A DNA stretch of 64,000 nt from contig NZ_JAEMUH010000009.1 in NCBI RefSeq assembly GCF_016461785.1, forward strand, positions 124,001 to 188,000, given 5' to 3'. The notes below the pieces were generated by a model that saw nothing but the letters and a program-made list of their open reading frames with translations, searched no databases and had not been told where the DNA came from. This DNA comes from Marinomonas ostreistagni. GTDB lineage: Bacteria > Pseudomonadota > Gammaproteobacteria > Pseudomonadales > Marinomonadaceae. A program made the position numbers and the translations under genes. Below are positions 55,359 through 64,000 of this stretch, piece by piece (within the stretch, counting starts at the first letter, position 1; each line of letters opens with the position of its first letter).

Positions 55359-55614
55359 GGTATTCCTCAGAAAAGCTAGTTACAGCACATACCTCATGAG
55401 TTAATAGAGACAGCACTGATAGGTGCACAAGCAATGCACTGTGCACGATTAGAGATATTTATAATTCGCAGTATTGTTGTTTTTGTAGGCGTTGAATTAC
55501 TCTCGGATGAGAGCGGAACGAAATGGTATGATGGAAACTTGATCAACTCAACGAAATTCTAAAGCGTTCACAGAATTTCGTTGAGTGATTGCCTTAAGAC
55601 TGCTTATTGTTTAT
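55359..55614. promoter_or_regulatory. Upstream region of TRAP copy C with GTGCACA inverted repeat
   Basis: A 7-bp inverted repeat GTGCACA (55423-55429) and TGTGCAC (55440-55446) lies about 65-90 bp before the start of copy C, with another TGCAC between the arms. It is absent upstream of copies A and B. TATAAA on the leftward strand near 55458 could be a -10. The rest, up to the convergent end of the oxidoreductase gene, shows nothing I recognise. Confidence 0.4.
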
Positions 55615-56667
55615 TTAGAATGCACAATGATAGCCCCATGCTTTGCGCTCTCCAGACAATGCAGACTGCTCGGCTAATTGCATGGCATACACTAACTCAC
55701 AAGCATGGCGAGACGACACGGGGGCTTCACCGCGACCTTGAATGGCATCCGTTAGCTGCTGATAGAAGTCTATGTAACGCCCCGATTTTAGTGAATCGTG
55801 CGTTGTACTGATGTCATCTTGGCTAGGTGCATCGTAGCGAACCGCGGTTTGCTCAGGGCTAGCAAAGCCTTCCTGACCCGGTAACTCACCTGCACGCAAT
55901 GCATCTTCTTGGGCATCTAAGCCATAGCAATGCCAAGAACCCGCATCGAAGCGCGCGTTGTAACGGCGCATGTCGCCCGCTTCAAAGAGGCTCGCACCAA
56001 GGCGCACGCGTGTTTTGCCGTAACCCAGCTCAATTTCAAAGCTATCTGGAGCCGAACCTTCATCTCGTAGTGTATCTATACTGGCTTTTAACCAATCAGG
56101 TGTACCCAAAAGCGCCAGCGCTTGGTCCACCACATGTGGGCCAAGGTCCCAAAATATACCCGTGCCCACTCCAGGCTGCTCGCGCCAACGCTGCTGCACC
56201 ACCGGGCGGAATCGGTCGAAGCGGCTTTCTAATTGCTTCAGATTGCCTAACTCCCTTGTCTCAACCAGTTCCTTAAGACGTAGGAAGTCCCCATCAAAGC
56301 GGCGATTTTGATACACCGTGAAGATTAAACCTTTATCGTGGGCGATACGGCAAAGTTCTTCAATCTGTTCAATTTCCGTCACCGACGGCTTTTCCAACAA
56401 AACATGCTTACCCGTTTCCAGCGCCAACTTCGCTTGAGGAAAATGCAAAGCATTCGGCGTGGTGATCACCACAAGGTCGATCTCATCACCAGCTATTAAA
56501 GCATCCGCGTCATTCACCACCGACACATCAGGCCAGTATTTATGAACCTCATCAGGTTTCGAAGAGCAAATATAGGACAAAGTCATATCCGCCTGATTCA
56601 TCACAAACGGCGCATGAAATACACGGCCAGATAACCCAAAACCAATAATACCCACTCGGATGGTCAT
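55615..56667 (-). CDS. Gfo/Idh/MocA-family oxidoreductase (YdgJ-like)
   Basis: A 350-residue NAD(P)-dependent dehydrogenase. The Rossmann part has IRVGIIGFGLSGRVFHAPF and TTPNALHFPQAKLALETGKHVLLEKPS, with Lys of EKP as the catalytic residue; YQNRRFDGDFLRLKELV and FWDLGPHVVDQAL are typical of the YdgJ subgroup. Substrates in this family are sugars, inositols or related polyols; none can be assigned. GGGAG precedes the ATG. Divergent from the yedI gene. Confidence 0.85.
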   Translation of the reverse strand: MTIRVGIIGFGLSGRVFHAPFVMNQADMTLSYICSSKPDEVHKYWPDVSVVNDADALIAGDEIDLVVITTPNALHFPQAKLALETGKHVLLEKPSVTEIEQIEELCRIAHDKGLIFTVYQNRRFDGDFLRLKELVETRELGNLKQLESRFDRFRPVVQQRWREQPGVGTGIFWDLGPHVVDQALALLGTPDWLKASIDTLRDEGSAPDSFEIELGYGKTRVRLGASLFEAGDMRRYNARFDAGSWHCYGLDAQEDALRAGELPGQEGFASPEQTAVRYDAPSQDDISTTHDSLKSGRYIDFYQQLTDAIQGRGEAPVSSRHACELVYAMQLAEQSALSGERKAWGYHCAF

Positions 56668-56834
56668 AACGCTCCCTTATCATTTATTCTGTTTGCCACA
56701 TACTAGCAGTTTTACTGATCCTGTAGAGACGGCTGAAGTGTGAAAGGATCTTCAAGCTTGCATACAAGAGCCTTTCAATTTATCGATCTGCCCCGCACTA
56801 TGATGACTGACTACACCTGAAACAGGAGTTCACC

Positions 56835-57734
56835 ATGGCAGGGACTAACTTACTCGCGTTAATTGATGACATCGCAACGTTATTAGACGACATCGCGCTG
56901 ATGTCAAAAGTGGCAGCCAAGAAAACCGGTGCTGTACTTGGCGATGACTTGGCATTAAATGCCCAACAAGTCACAGGCGTCAGTGCTGATCGTGAGCTTC
57001 CCGTTGTATGGGCCGTTGCAAAAGGCTCAATGTTGAATAAGATCATCCTAGTCCCATTAGCGTTACTGATCTCTGCCTTTGCACCTTGGCTAATTACGCC
57101 TCTGCTCATGATTGGTGGTTTGTATCTTTGCTTTGAGGGCTTCGAGAAAATACTCCACAGCTTGACCCATAAAAAAGAGCACAGTGATCAGCATAGCCTG
57201 CCAGAGGGTACAGATTTAGTCGCCTATGAGAAGGATAAAATCAAAGGCGCCATTCGCACGGACTTTATTCTTTCCGCTGAAATCGTCGTCATTGCCCTTG
57301 GCACCGTTCAAAACGCTGGCTTTATCAGCCAAGTACTGGTGGTATCCTTGATCGCTATTGCCATGACCATAGGCGTTTACGCCCTTGTCGCAGGCATTGT
57401 GAAGATTGATGACCTTGGGCTTTACCTCAGTAAGAAACATCAAAATGGCTTACTCAACACACTGGGGATGGGGCTGGTAGTCTTTGCACCTAAGCTTATG
57501 AAAACTCTATCTATTGTTGGCACCATCGCTATGTTCCTCGTCGGCGGTGGCATCATTGCCCACTCCTTGCCCCATATCGAAGCACCGTTAGACTCTCTAC
57601 CACCCGCCCTAGAAGCCATCGTTTCTGGACTCGTGCCTATGCTGATTAACTTTGGTATTGGCTTATTAGCAGGAGCCTTAGTGTATCTGGCTTGGGAATA
57701 TATGGTGGGACCTTTGGTATCGCGGGCTCGCTAG
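56835..57734 (+). CDS. DUF808 (YedI) inner-membrane protein
   Basis: A 299-residue membrane protein of the DUF808/YedI family. The conserved N-terminus MAGTNLLALIDDIATLLDDIA is followed by SKVAAKKTGAVLGDDLALNAQQV and five to seven helices; LCFEGFEKILH is another family motif. AGGAG precedes the ATG. Function unknown in the family. It is monocistronic and followed by a structured intergenic region. Confidence 0.9.
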   Translation: MAGTNLLALIDDIATLLDDIALMSKVAAKKTGAVLGDDLALNAQQVTGVSADRELPVVWAVAKGSMLNKIILVPLALLISAFAPWLITPLLMIGGLYLCFEGFEKILHSLTHKKEHSDQHSLPEGTDLVAYEKDKIKGAIRTDFILSAEIVVIALGTVQNAGFISQVLVVSLIAIAMTIGVYALVAGIVKIDDLGLYLSKKHQNGLLNTLGMGLVVFAPKLMKTLSIVGTIAMFLVGGGIIAHSLPHIEAPLDSLPPALEAIVSGLVPMLINFGIGLLAGALVYLAWEYMVGPLVSRAR

Positions 57735-57945
57735 ACCTCAGAGGGTCCACCGCTTGGAGCTTTACCAAGGAAGAAGTTTCTTTTAATGCTTTGAAACTGA
57801 TTAAACCCTTCCCGTTTGCCTGATGTGCGCTGACGTGTCGAAGCTGAGGAACGAAGCAAAGACGTTGCGCAAGCAAATCAGGTAACGGGAAGAGGTCTCC
57901 CACTGACTGTCGCAGAAGACCTCTCAAACACCGAAACTGAAAAAC
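57735..57945. repeat. Structured intergenic region with a nested imperfect palindrome
   Basis: Between convergent yedI and uvrD. The outer arms CTTCCCGTT at 57808-57816 and AACGGGAAG at 57884-57892 continue inward with CCTGAT/ATCAGG and TGCGC/GCGCA pairs, giving an imperfect hairpin of about 85 nt. A second hairpin (AGAGGTCT at 57891-57898 with AGACCTCT at 57917-57924) overlaps its right end. Neither has a T run. It could be a repeat element, a structured RNA or a pair of unusual terminators; I cannot tell which. Confidence 0.45.
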
Positions 57946-60156
57946 CTACAAAACCTCTAACTTAGCAAATGACAATACCAGCCACTTGGTGCCGGCGTCG
58001 TCAAAGTTGACCTGAACACGCGCCTGTGGGCCTTGGCCTTCGTAGTTCACGACTAAACCTTCACCAAAGATCGGATGCTTCACTCGGTCGCCCATGGAGA
58101 CATTGGTCTCAGGCACTGTGTGGCCTTGCATGATATTTTGGTTCTGACGCTGAATCGAAGCCGAGTAATCCGGACGTTGCATGGACACAGGTCGCGCCAC
58201 TTGAGACCGTAAGCGGACTTCTTCCAAACATTCTTCAGGGATTTCGCGAATAAAGCGCGATGGGCTGTTAAATGACTCCGAGCCATGTAAACGGCGCGAT
58301 TCCGCGTAGGTGATGTAGAGCTTTTGCATCGCGCGAGTAATGCCCACATAGCAAAGGCGACGTTCTTCTTCGAGACGCCCCGGCTCTTCGAAGGACATAC
58401 GACTTGGGAAGAGGTTCTCCTCGACGCCAGCCATAAATACCAATGGGAACTCCAAGCCCTTCGCCGAGTGTAAGGTCATCAGTTGAACCGAGTCTTGGTA
58501 TTCGTCCGCTTGCGCTTCACCCGCGTCCAATACCGCTTGATCCAAGAACGCCATCATTGGCGAGCTGAATTCTTCGTCGGTTTCTAACCAGTTAAAGCCA
58601 CTGGCAGCGTTGACTAACTCTTTTAAGTTCTCTACGCGGGCTTCGCCCTTCTCGCCTTTTTCCTTTTCGTGATAAGGAATCAGCCCCGCCTCAGCAATGA
58701 TCTGATCGAAAATATCGCCCAAACCAAGATCAGGGTTCTGCAACGTACTGGCCATTCCTTGGATCAACTGCATAAAGCCTTTGATGGCATTGGCCGCGCG
58801 AGCAGGCATCAAACTATGCGTCACGATTTGATCGGCCGCTTGCCACATTGAACAGCCTTGATCGCGGGCGATCTCACGGATAGTTCCGATACTGCGCTCG
58901 CCAATGCCGCGCGTGGGTACGTTGATCACACGTTCCATCGCACCGTCATCGTTTGGATCAATCGCTAAACGAGCGTAAGCCAGAGCATTTTTGATTTCTA
59001 AACGGTCATAGAATCTGTGCCCACCGTAGATACGATAAGCAATTTGTTCCCTAACAAGGCATTCCTCAATGACCCGTGACTGCGCATTGGAGCGGTACAG
59101 GATCGCCATATCTTTCAATGCGTTACCATCGTCACGCCATTTTTTGATGATCTCGATAATAAAACGCGCTTCGTCTTGCTCATTAAAGCCCGCGTATACC
59201 GAAATCGGTTCGCCTTCGCCGCTGTCTGTCCAAAGCTCTTTACCCAAGCGGTCATCGTTGTTGCTGATCAAGCCATTGGCCGCTTTTAGGATATGACCCG
59301 TTGAACGGTAGTTTTGCTCTAGACGAATCGTATGTAGGTCTTTGAAGTGTTTAGATAAATTTTGAATGTTTTCAATCTTTGCCCCACGCCAACCGTAGAT
59401 CGATTGATCATCGTCCCCGACAGCGGTAATGGAACCTTCCTCTCCCACCATCAAACGCAACCAAGCGTATTGGATGGTGTTAGTGTCTTGAAACTCGTCC
59501 ACCAACACATGCACAAAGCGCTGTTGGTAATGCTTCAGTAACGCTGGGTTGGTGAGCATTAATTCATGGGCGCGCAGCAGCAATTCACCAAAGTCGAGTA
59601 AGCCGTTTTTCTCACAGGCTTCCTCATAGTGATAATACATTTCACGCATACCGCGGGAGAATGGATCATGACTATCCGGCACATGCGCCGCACGGCGGCC
59701 TTCGTCTTTTTGCGCGTTGATAAACCAACACACTTGCTTAGGTGGCCAGCGTGTTTCATCGATGCTCAGCTCGCGCATTATGCGCTTTACTAAACGTAGC
59801 TGATCATCACTGTCCATGATTTGAAAGCTTTCTTTCAAACCTGCATCGCGCCAATGGGCCCTTAGCAAACGGTGTGCAATACCGTGGAAGGTGCCGACCC
59901 ACATTCCTTGAGGTGGCACGCCAACCAGTTGTTCGATACGAGCTTGCATTTCGCGCGCCGCTTTATTGGTAAACGTCACGGCCATCAAACTGTAAGGGGA
60001 AATTTCGTAGGCGTGCATCAACCAAGCAATGCGATGCACTAATACTCGTGTTTTACCGGACCCAGCGCCTGCTAACACTAGGCTGTTTTGTAGTGGTGCT
60101 GCCACCGCTTCCCGCTGCTTATCGTTCAAAGCATCGAGGATAAAAGAAACATCCAT
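57946..60156 (-). CDS. uvrD: DNA helicase II UvrD
   Basis: A 736-residue superfamily-1 3'-5' helicase for nucleotide excision and mismatch repair. LNDKQREAVAAP is the Q motif, Walker A AGAGSGKTRVL lies near residues 30-40, TFTNKAAREM is motif Ia, VDEFQDTN motif II, GDDDQSIYGWRGA motif III, then LEQNYRST, TLHSAKGLEFP and YVGITRAM. The C-terminal end carries the Tudor-like segment GDRVKHPIFGEGLVVNYEG. Full UvrD length and C-terminus distinguish it from Rep. No LexA site (CTGT-N8-ACAG) was found upstream. Confidence 0.95.
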   Translation of the reverse strand: MDVSFILDALNDKQREAVAAPLQNSLVLAGAGSGKTRVLVHRIAWLMHAYEISPYSLMAVTFTNKAAREMQARIEQLVGVPPQGMWVGTFHGIAHRLLRAHWRDAGLKESFQIMDSDDQLRLVKRIMRELSIDETRWPPKQVCWFINAQKDEGRRAAHVPDSHDPFSRGMREMYYHYEEACEKNGLLDFGELLLRAHELMLTNPALLKHYQQRFVHVLVDEFQDTNTIQYAWLRLMVGEEGSITAVGDDDQSIYGWRGAKIENIQNLSKHFKDLHTIRLEQNYRSTGHILKAANGLISNNDDRLGKELWTDSGEGEPISVYAGFNEQDEARFIIEIIKKWRDDGNALKDMAILYRSNAQSRVIEECLVREQIAYRIYGGHRFYDRLEIKNALAYARLAIDPNDDGAMERVINVPTRGIGERSIGTIREIARDQGCSMWQAADQIVTHSLMPARAANAIKGFMQLIQGMASTLQNPDLGLGDIFDQIIAEAGLIPYHEKEKGEKGEARVENLKELVNAASGFNWLETDEEFSSPMMAFLDQAVLDAGEAQADEYQDSVQLMTLHSAKGLEFPLVFMAGVEENLFPSRMSFEEPGRLEEERRLCYVGITRAMQKLYITYAESRRLHGSESFNSPSRFIREIPEECLEEVRLRSQVARPVSMQRPDYSASIQRQNQNIMQGHTVPETNVSMGDRVKHPIFGEGLVVNYEGQGPQARVQVNFDDAGTKWLVLSFAKLEVL

Positions 60157-60321
60157 TCGTATCCGCCAATAAAAATTTCATAAAAAATAGGTTGATTTTT
60201 GACCAGCTTTGCGTTTTTTATATCACTGAAGTCTTGATGTCTGTCTATTTTGACTTTTTTCACCTGTCGATGACAGTGATGTGTGCATTTCTGTCATCCG
60301 AAATGGACCTGTGAGGAAAAA

Positions 60322-60519
60322 ATGATGAGTACGCCAGCGGAAACTGTTTCCGAAGTTAAAACTGATTTGTTATACGCTTCTATCAGCTTAAAGAAAGAAG
60401 AAAACGAACGTAACCAGAAAGAAGACAGTGCAAGGATGTTAAAAGCACGTCGCGCCATCGAAGCTTATCTGGAAGAAAAACGCCTCAATCATGCGATTTC
60501 AGATGGTTGGGACGATTAG
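60322..60519 (+). CDS. Small charged cytoplasmic protein (PA3496-like)
   Basis: A 65-residue protein rich in Lys and Glu. The C-terminal ARRAIEAYLEEKRLNHAISDGWDD resembles the small PA3496-type family of Pseudomonas as I recall it; no other motif. GAGG lies 6 nt before the first of two adjacent ATG codons (60322, 60325). It stands alone, divergent from uvrD. The family function is not established. Confidence 0.65.
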   Translation: MMSTPAETVSEVKTDLLYASISLKKEENERNQKEDSARMLKARRAIEAYLEEKRLNHAISDGWDD

Positions 60520-60785
60520 CGACCACCTAATTTTTTAGCAGTCTCGAGAGTTTTTCTCACGGGGCTGTCTACTTATCTTTTTCCCTGACACCTCTTTGAA
60601 GTGTTGGGCAAGTGCCTTTTACTCATTAAAAGACCTAAATTTGTTGACCTAAATCGCCCACCTTTACATGTGATATCAGGTTGTTTTTATAGCGGAAGCG
60701 CCTCGCTTGGAGTACCATTACGGCTAACTATTTAACCGTCAACGCATAATAAAAACAGTACTTATAACCCTTGCGGGGAGTCACC
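60520..60785 (+). promoter_or_regulatory. Intergenic region before the aminotransferase gene
   Basis: A 266-bp interval. TTGACC at about 60638 and TTTACA-N17-TTTATA ending near 60690 are weak promoter candidates; neither is convincing. No gene or strong palindrome is visible. GGGGAG just before 60786 is the ribosome site of the next gene. Confidence 0.3.
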
Positions 60786-61982
60786 ATGTTCGAAAACATT
60801 CAAGTTGCACCAGCTGACCCTATTCTCGGCTTAAATGATGCTTATCGTAATGATCCACACCCAAATAAGATTAACTTGGGTGTTGGTGTTTACAAGGACG
60901 AGCTCGGCGCGACGCCAATTCTAAAATCTGTTAAGCAAGCTGAAGAGCGCTTAGTGGAAACCGAGAAAACCAAGAGCTACCTAAGCATTGAAGGTACCGA
61001 GGCATACCGCAAAGCGGTTCAAGAACTTCTGTTCGGTGCAGATCACGATGTTATTACGAAACAACGTGCTCACACGGCACAGTCTCCAGGTGGTACTGGT
61101 GCATTACGCATTGCGGCAGAATTCATCAAAAAACACATGCCAGGAGCAACGGTTTGGGTAAGTAACCCAACGTGGGCAAACCACCAAGCCATCTTCCAGT
61201 CGGTAGGTCTCGAGGTAGGCAGTTATGCATACTATGATGCTGCAACAAAATCCCTAGACTTTGAGTCTATGCTTGCTAGCTTGTCGCAAGTACCAGCAGG
61301 TGATGTTGTTCTATTCCACGGGTGCTGCCACAACCCAACTGGTATCGATCCAACTACAGAACAGTGGGCACAATTAGCGAAGCTTTGCAGTAAACAAGGC
61401 TTCTTGCCGCTGTTTGACTTTGCTTACCAAGGTTTTGGGGCAGGTTTACAAGAAGATGCTGCGGGTCTTCGTGTGTTCTTGGATCAAGCTCAAGAAATGC
61501 TGATCGCGAACTCTTTCTCGAAAAACTTCGGTTTATACAACGAGCGTGTGGGTGCTATCACAGTAATTTGTGAAACAGCAGAGCATGCTGATGCAGCTTT
61601 CTCTCAAGTGAAACGTTGTATTCGTGCTAACTACTCGAATCCACCATCACACGGTGCAGCAGTGGTAACAGAAGTGCTAACTAACCCTCAGCTACGTAGC
61701 TTGTGGGAAATGGAACTTCAAGCAATGCGTACGCGTATTCACGAAATGCGTAGCCTATTCGTTAGCACATTACGTGCAAAAGGCGTTGAGCAAGATTTCT
61801 CATTCATTTCTCAACAAAATGGCATGTTCTCTTTCTCTGGCCTAAACCCAGATCAAGTAGCTCAACTGCGCAGCGAATTTGGTATCTACATTGTTGGCTC
61901 AGGCCGTATCAGCGTAGCAGGTATGACCAAAGACAACATGGAACCACTTTGTGAAGCCATTGCGAAGGTTCTTGCGAACTAA
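60786..61982 (+). CDS. Aspartate/aromatic amino acid aminotransferase (class I)
   Basis: A 398-residue PLP enzyme of the AspC/TyrB group. [33 protein letters not shown] and [16 protein letters not shown] are family marks; the PLP lysine is Lys246 by codon count, as in E. coli AspC. RISVAGM near the end holds the substrate-binding Arg region. It transfers amino groups between aspartate or aromatic amino acids and 2-oxoglutarate; AspC and TyrB cannot be told apart with certainty here. The ATG at 60786 after GGGGAG gives the usual length. Terminator follows. Confidence 0.92.
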   Translation: MFENIQVAPADPILGLNDAYRNDPHPNKINLGVGVYKDELGATPILKSVKQAEERLVETEKTKSYLSIEGTEAYRKAVQELLFGADHDVITKQRAHTAQSPGGTGALRIAAEFIKKHMPGATVWVSNPTWANHQAIFQSVGLEVGSYAYYDAATKSLDFESMLASLSQVPAGDVVLFHGCCHNPTGIDPTTEQWAQLAKLCSKQGFLPLFDFAYQGFGAGLQEDAAGLRVFLDQAQEMLIANSFSKNFGLYNERVGAITVICETAEHADAAFSQVKRCIRANYSNPPSHGAAVVTEVLTNPQLRSLWEMELQAMRTRIHEMRSLFVSTLRAKGVEQDFSFISQQNGMFSFSGLNPDQVAQLRSEFGIYIVGSGRISVAGMTKDNMEPLCEAIAKVLAN

Positions 61983-62002
61983 GTCGTAATCGCTTAATAA
62001 TG

Positions 62003-62037
62003 AAAAGCCAGCTAGGCGTCGTCTAGCTGGCTTTTTT
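62003..62037 (+). terminator. Terminator after the aminotransferase gene
   Basis: A perfect 10-bp stem (AGCCAGCTAG with CTAGCTGGCT), 7-nt loop and six T. Confidence 0.85.
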
Positions 62038-62062
62038 ATTGTCGCGAAGAACTGGAGCAAAC

Positions 62063-62701
62063 ATGACCGCTACGTTAATTTACTGCTATGACCCTATGTG
62101 TAGCTGGTGTTGGGGCTTTCGCCCAACATGGACCGCCTTACAAAAAGCCCTAGCAAAACGTATCGATCGAGAAGATTTGACGATTCAGCCCATGCTTGGT
62201 GGCTTAGCACCGGACTCTGATATGCCCATGCCCATGGAAATGCGTCAGAAACTAGAAGCCACTTGGCAACGTATTGCATCAGAATTGGGTACAGAATTTA
62301 ACTATGACTTCTGGCGTCATACAGAGCCGCGTCGTTCCACCTACCCAGCTAATCGTGCTTGTCTCGTCGCGCGTGATGAAAATCTAGAAATGGAAATGTA
62401 TCACGCGGTCCAGAAAGCCTATTACTTAGAGGCTAAAAACCCATCAGATGTCGATGTATTAGCGGATTGTGCAGAGCATATTGGCCTGAGTCGAACAGGG
62501 TTTATCAAGAGCATGAGCTACATCAAACAGCACGGGCTAGTGGAAGAAGAAATCGAGAACGCACGCCACCTCGGGCTGAACTCATTTCCATCACTGGCGC
62601 TATTGATCGGGGAAAAGCTGATTAATATTCCCATCAATTACCAAGACCACAAGCCCATGCAAGCCCAGATAGAACACTACTTGAAAGAAGCGGATGCCTA
62701 A
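62063..62701 (+). CDS. DsbA-family thioredoxin-fold protein (FrnE-like), cytoplasmic
   Basis: A 212-residue protein with DPMCSWCWGF near the N-terminus, a CxxC (C-S-W-C) active site at the start of the DsbA fold, a long helical insertion, and a cis-Pro-like NSFPSLALLIG strand. No signal peptide, so a cytoplasmic oxidoreductase or isomerase of the FrnE/2-hydroxychromene-2-carboxylate-isomerase relatives. GGAGC precedes the ATG at 62063. Substrate unknown. Confidence 0.82.
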   Translation: MTATLIYCYDPMCSWCWGFRPTWTALQKALAKRIDREDLTIQPMLGGLAPDSDMPMPMEMRQKLEATWQRIASELGTEFNYDFWRHTEPRRSTYPANRACLVARDENLEMEMYHAVQKAYYLEAKNPSDVDVLADCAEHIGLSRTGFIKSMSYIKQHGLVEEEIENARHLGLNSFPSLALLIGEKLINIPINYQDHKPMQAQIEHYLKEADA

Positions 62702-62734
62702 CGGCCTCCGCTAGCTCTCGCATAGTTTAACTGA

Positions 62735-64000
62735 CTAACCAAAATCGTGATTAATGAGATCAAGCATCGGGTTATAAACCGTCTTGGTGCTGCTTTCTTT
62801 TGGTTTCACTTGTTCGTCGGAGTCAGAGTTTTGTGATACTTCGCTATCTGGCGAAACAACATCTTCTTGTTTTAACATTACCTCTTCTAAATCGAAGTCG
62901 CTTGGCTCAAGTAATATGCCCGCCGACTCGGGCTCAGATTGGCTACTCTCTTCCTTCTGGTTTGCCTCAGTGACATCTTCTGCGGCCTCAGTCTCTGCAT
63001 TGACCTCATTTTCCTGATGAGTGGCTTCAACTTCCTGCTCTAAGTCTTCAGCTGCTTCCGTTTCCATCACTTCGTCGACACTCAGTGTTTCATCAAGCGC
63101 TTCAGGCATCACCACCTCATCACTTGATTCAGAAACTTCAGATAGCGCCTCATCAGTTTCTACACTCACTACTGTTGCTTGCTCTTGTTGTGCCGCATCA
63201 ATACAGCTTCTTAACTGCACAGCAAGCTTCTCAATACCTTCATAGGTCACATTGACCGCTAACCAATGGTTCGCCTCAGCTTGCGCAGACAAATAGCTAC
63301 CAGGGACAAGACCATGACGATGTTTGGCAAACAGGGTTGTCAATTGAGCTTCCGTTAGTGCGGTATCGAGTTGCAACCAAAGTGTTAAGCCACCTTTAGC
63401 GTTAGCAAAGCGGACTGTGTCTCCTAGGGCGTTTTCTAAGAGACTTTTTGACTTCTCAGCCACTGACCATATTTGGCGTGCCCGACGCATTAGTGAATGA
63501 CGCTGATTCGGTTGTAGCGCATCGATCAAGGCTTGTTGTTGAGGGTCACTCAAAGCCAGATCTGCACACAATAAAGCCCCCTCTAAGGTTTGATACTTAC
63601 CCGGTAAACACCAAGCTGCATTGCGATCTACACCTTTGGACTCAACGCCTCCTATGTAGACAATCTGGTTTTTCTCATCCAGAGATTTATAAGTCATTAG
63701 TGTGCTGGGCTTGTAGCTCAAATGGGACGTCATATCCCATTCAATCGCTGGAATCTCAAGCTGTTGCACGATTGCTAACCAACGGCGCAAACTCAGGTTT
63801 GAAATCTCGCTGCCTCCCGGAAAGCCAAACTGACTAGGGAACACCACCATCTTGATCGCGTCATCACGTAAGCATCGTACCGCTTCATCCAAATCCACAC
63901 CGCGCTCGCCAGCGGCCAGAGTTACTACATCACGGCCTAAACTGATCAAGGTGGAGGTTAAACGAGGATCACACGGAGTAATTACCAACACCGCTTGCCC
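62735..64000 (-). CDS. MocR-like PLP aminotransferase-fold protein with long acidic tail, 5' end cut by window
   Basis: The N-terminal part lies beyond the window; the visible part opens GQAVLVITPCDPRL. It resembles the aminotransferase half of MocR/PdxR regulators: VVFPSQFGFPGGSEISNLSLRRWLA (Pro-x-Gln-x-Pro-x-Gly and RR motif), AIEWDMTSHLSY where the PLP Asp lies, and YIGGVESKG where the PLP lysine is expected. Several of these are diverged, so enzymatic activity and even PLP binding are uncertain. The last 150 residues form a low-complexity Glu/Ser/Asp-rich tail, not found in typical MocR proteins, ending NPMLDLINHDFG. The DNA-binding GntR domain, if present, would be outside the window. 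Confidence 0.6.
   Translation of the reverse strand, partial: GQAVLVITPCDPRLTSTLISLGRDVVTLAAGERGVDLDEAVRCLRDDAIKMVVFPSQFGFPGGSEISNLSLRRWLAIVQQLEIPAIEWDMTSHLSYKPSTLMTYKSLDEKNQIVYIGGVESKGVDRNAAWCLPGKYQTLEGALLCADLALSDPQQQALIDALQPNQRHSLMRRARQIWSVAEKSKSLLENALGDTVRFANAKGGLTLWLQLDTALTEAQLTTLFAKHRHGLVPGSYLSAQAEANHWLAVNVTYEGIEKLAVQLRSCIDAAQQEQATVVSVETDEALSEVSESSDEVVMPEALDETLSVDEVMETEAAEDLEQEVEATHQENEVNAETEAAEDVTEANQKEESSQSEPESAGILLEPSDFDLEEVMLKQEDVVSPDSEVSQNSDSDEQVKPKESSTKTVYNPMLDLINHDFG

Noticed and set aside
60264-60276. CTGTCGATGACAG palindrome before uvrD, considered as a LexA box
   Set aside because: The LexA site needs CTGT-N8-ACAG; here the spacing is 5.
60280-60297. CTGTCAT upstream of the small charged protein gene, considered as a Pho box
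   Set aside because: Only one repeat is good; the 7-mer 11 bp upstream (TGTGTGC) does not match.
63021-63245. Serine/threonine-rich rightward open frames opposite the acidic tail (62784-63245)
   Set aside because: The Ser-rich translations are the complement of Glu/Ser codons in the acidic tail, not separate genes.
1-64000. tRNA, rRNA, CRISPR, insertion-sequence and prophage features
   Set aside because: I looked for T-loop and anticodon patterns, repeat-spacer arrays, transposase motifs and phage genes and saw none, although reading by eye could miss a single tRNA.

Overview
The window is a stretch of ordinary-looking chromosome from a gammaproteobacterium, most likely a marine Oceanospirillales of the Marinomonas type. 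The support is the gene order (gmk-rpoZ-spoT-ridA, oxyR-recG, ubiC-ubiA-phoB-phoR, phoU-pstBACS, an order I also recall from Pseudomonas), OxyR, Lrp and UvrD of gammaproteobacterial type, enlarged PstC/PstA, and TRAP transporters. I saw no rRNA, tRNA, CRISPR array, insertion sequence or prophage. The genus is an inference.

Layout. 1-3150: a lipid glycosylation operon (GT2, VTT-family membrane protein, GT39 cut by the window edge) read leftward from a promoter with a PmrA/BasR-like box. 3.2-5.3 kb: a divergent AraC regulator/MFS pair resembling NimR/NimT. 5.3-9.3 kb: a dCache histidine kinase and a REC-EAL c-di-GMP phosphodiesterase. 9.5-18.6 kb: gmk, rpoZ, spoT, ridA, an NAD(P)-binding protein, oxyR, recG, a helix-hairpin-helix protein and lrp. 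19-23.4 kb: the aapJQMP amino-acid ABC transporter behind a good sigma-54 promoter. 23.4-28.3 kb: HDOD protein, ubiC, ubiA, phoB, phoR. 28.4-32.9 kb: a response regulator with cysZ, then a molybdopterin-fold periplasmic protein, a degenerate histidine kinase and an HPt protein. 32.9-39.7 kb: pstSCAB-phoU with Pho boxes. 39.7-41.8 kb: a PepSY membrane-protein operon. 42-45 kb: TRAP permease genes without a binding protein, plus a quinone oxidoreductase. 45-50 kb: an AraC regulator, putA, and a separate gene for the PutA C-terminal domain. 50-55.4 kb: a diguanylate cyclase and three tandem paralogous TRAP binding lipoproteins. 55.6-64 kb: a Gfo/Idh/MocA oxidoreductase, YedI, uvrD, a small acidic protein, an aromatic/aspartate aminotransferase, a DsbA-fold protein and a partial MocR-like protein with an acidic tail.

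How it works together. The phosphate block is self-consistent: phoB and pstS each carry a 7-4-7 Pho box exactly 10 bp from a -10 hexamer, and a third box lies between pstS and pstC. Nutrient uptake dominates: amino acids (aap), phosphate (pst), sulfate (cysZ), probable 2-oxoacids (TRAP) and proline catabolism (putA). Three sets of signalling genes surround these.

The observations I rate highest are the split PutA (catalytic protein plus a stand-alone C-terminal domain), three tandem lipoprotein TRAP receptors separated from a permease that lacks one, the signalling cassette whose kinase has lost its phospho-acceptor histidine, and the PmrA-like promoter of the lipid glycosylation operon. Functional calls rest on motif reading and memory of families; no database search was run.
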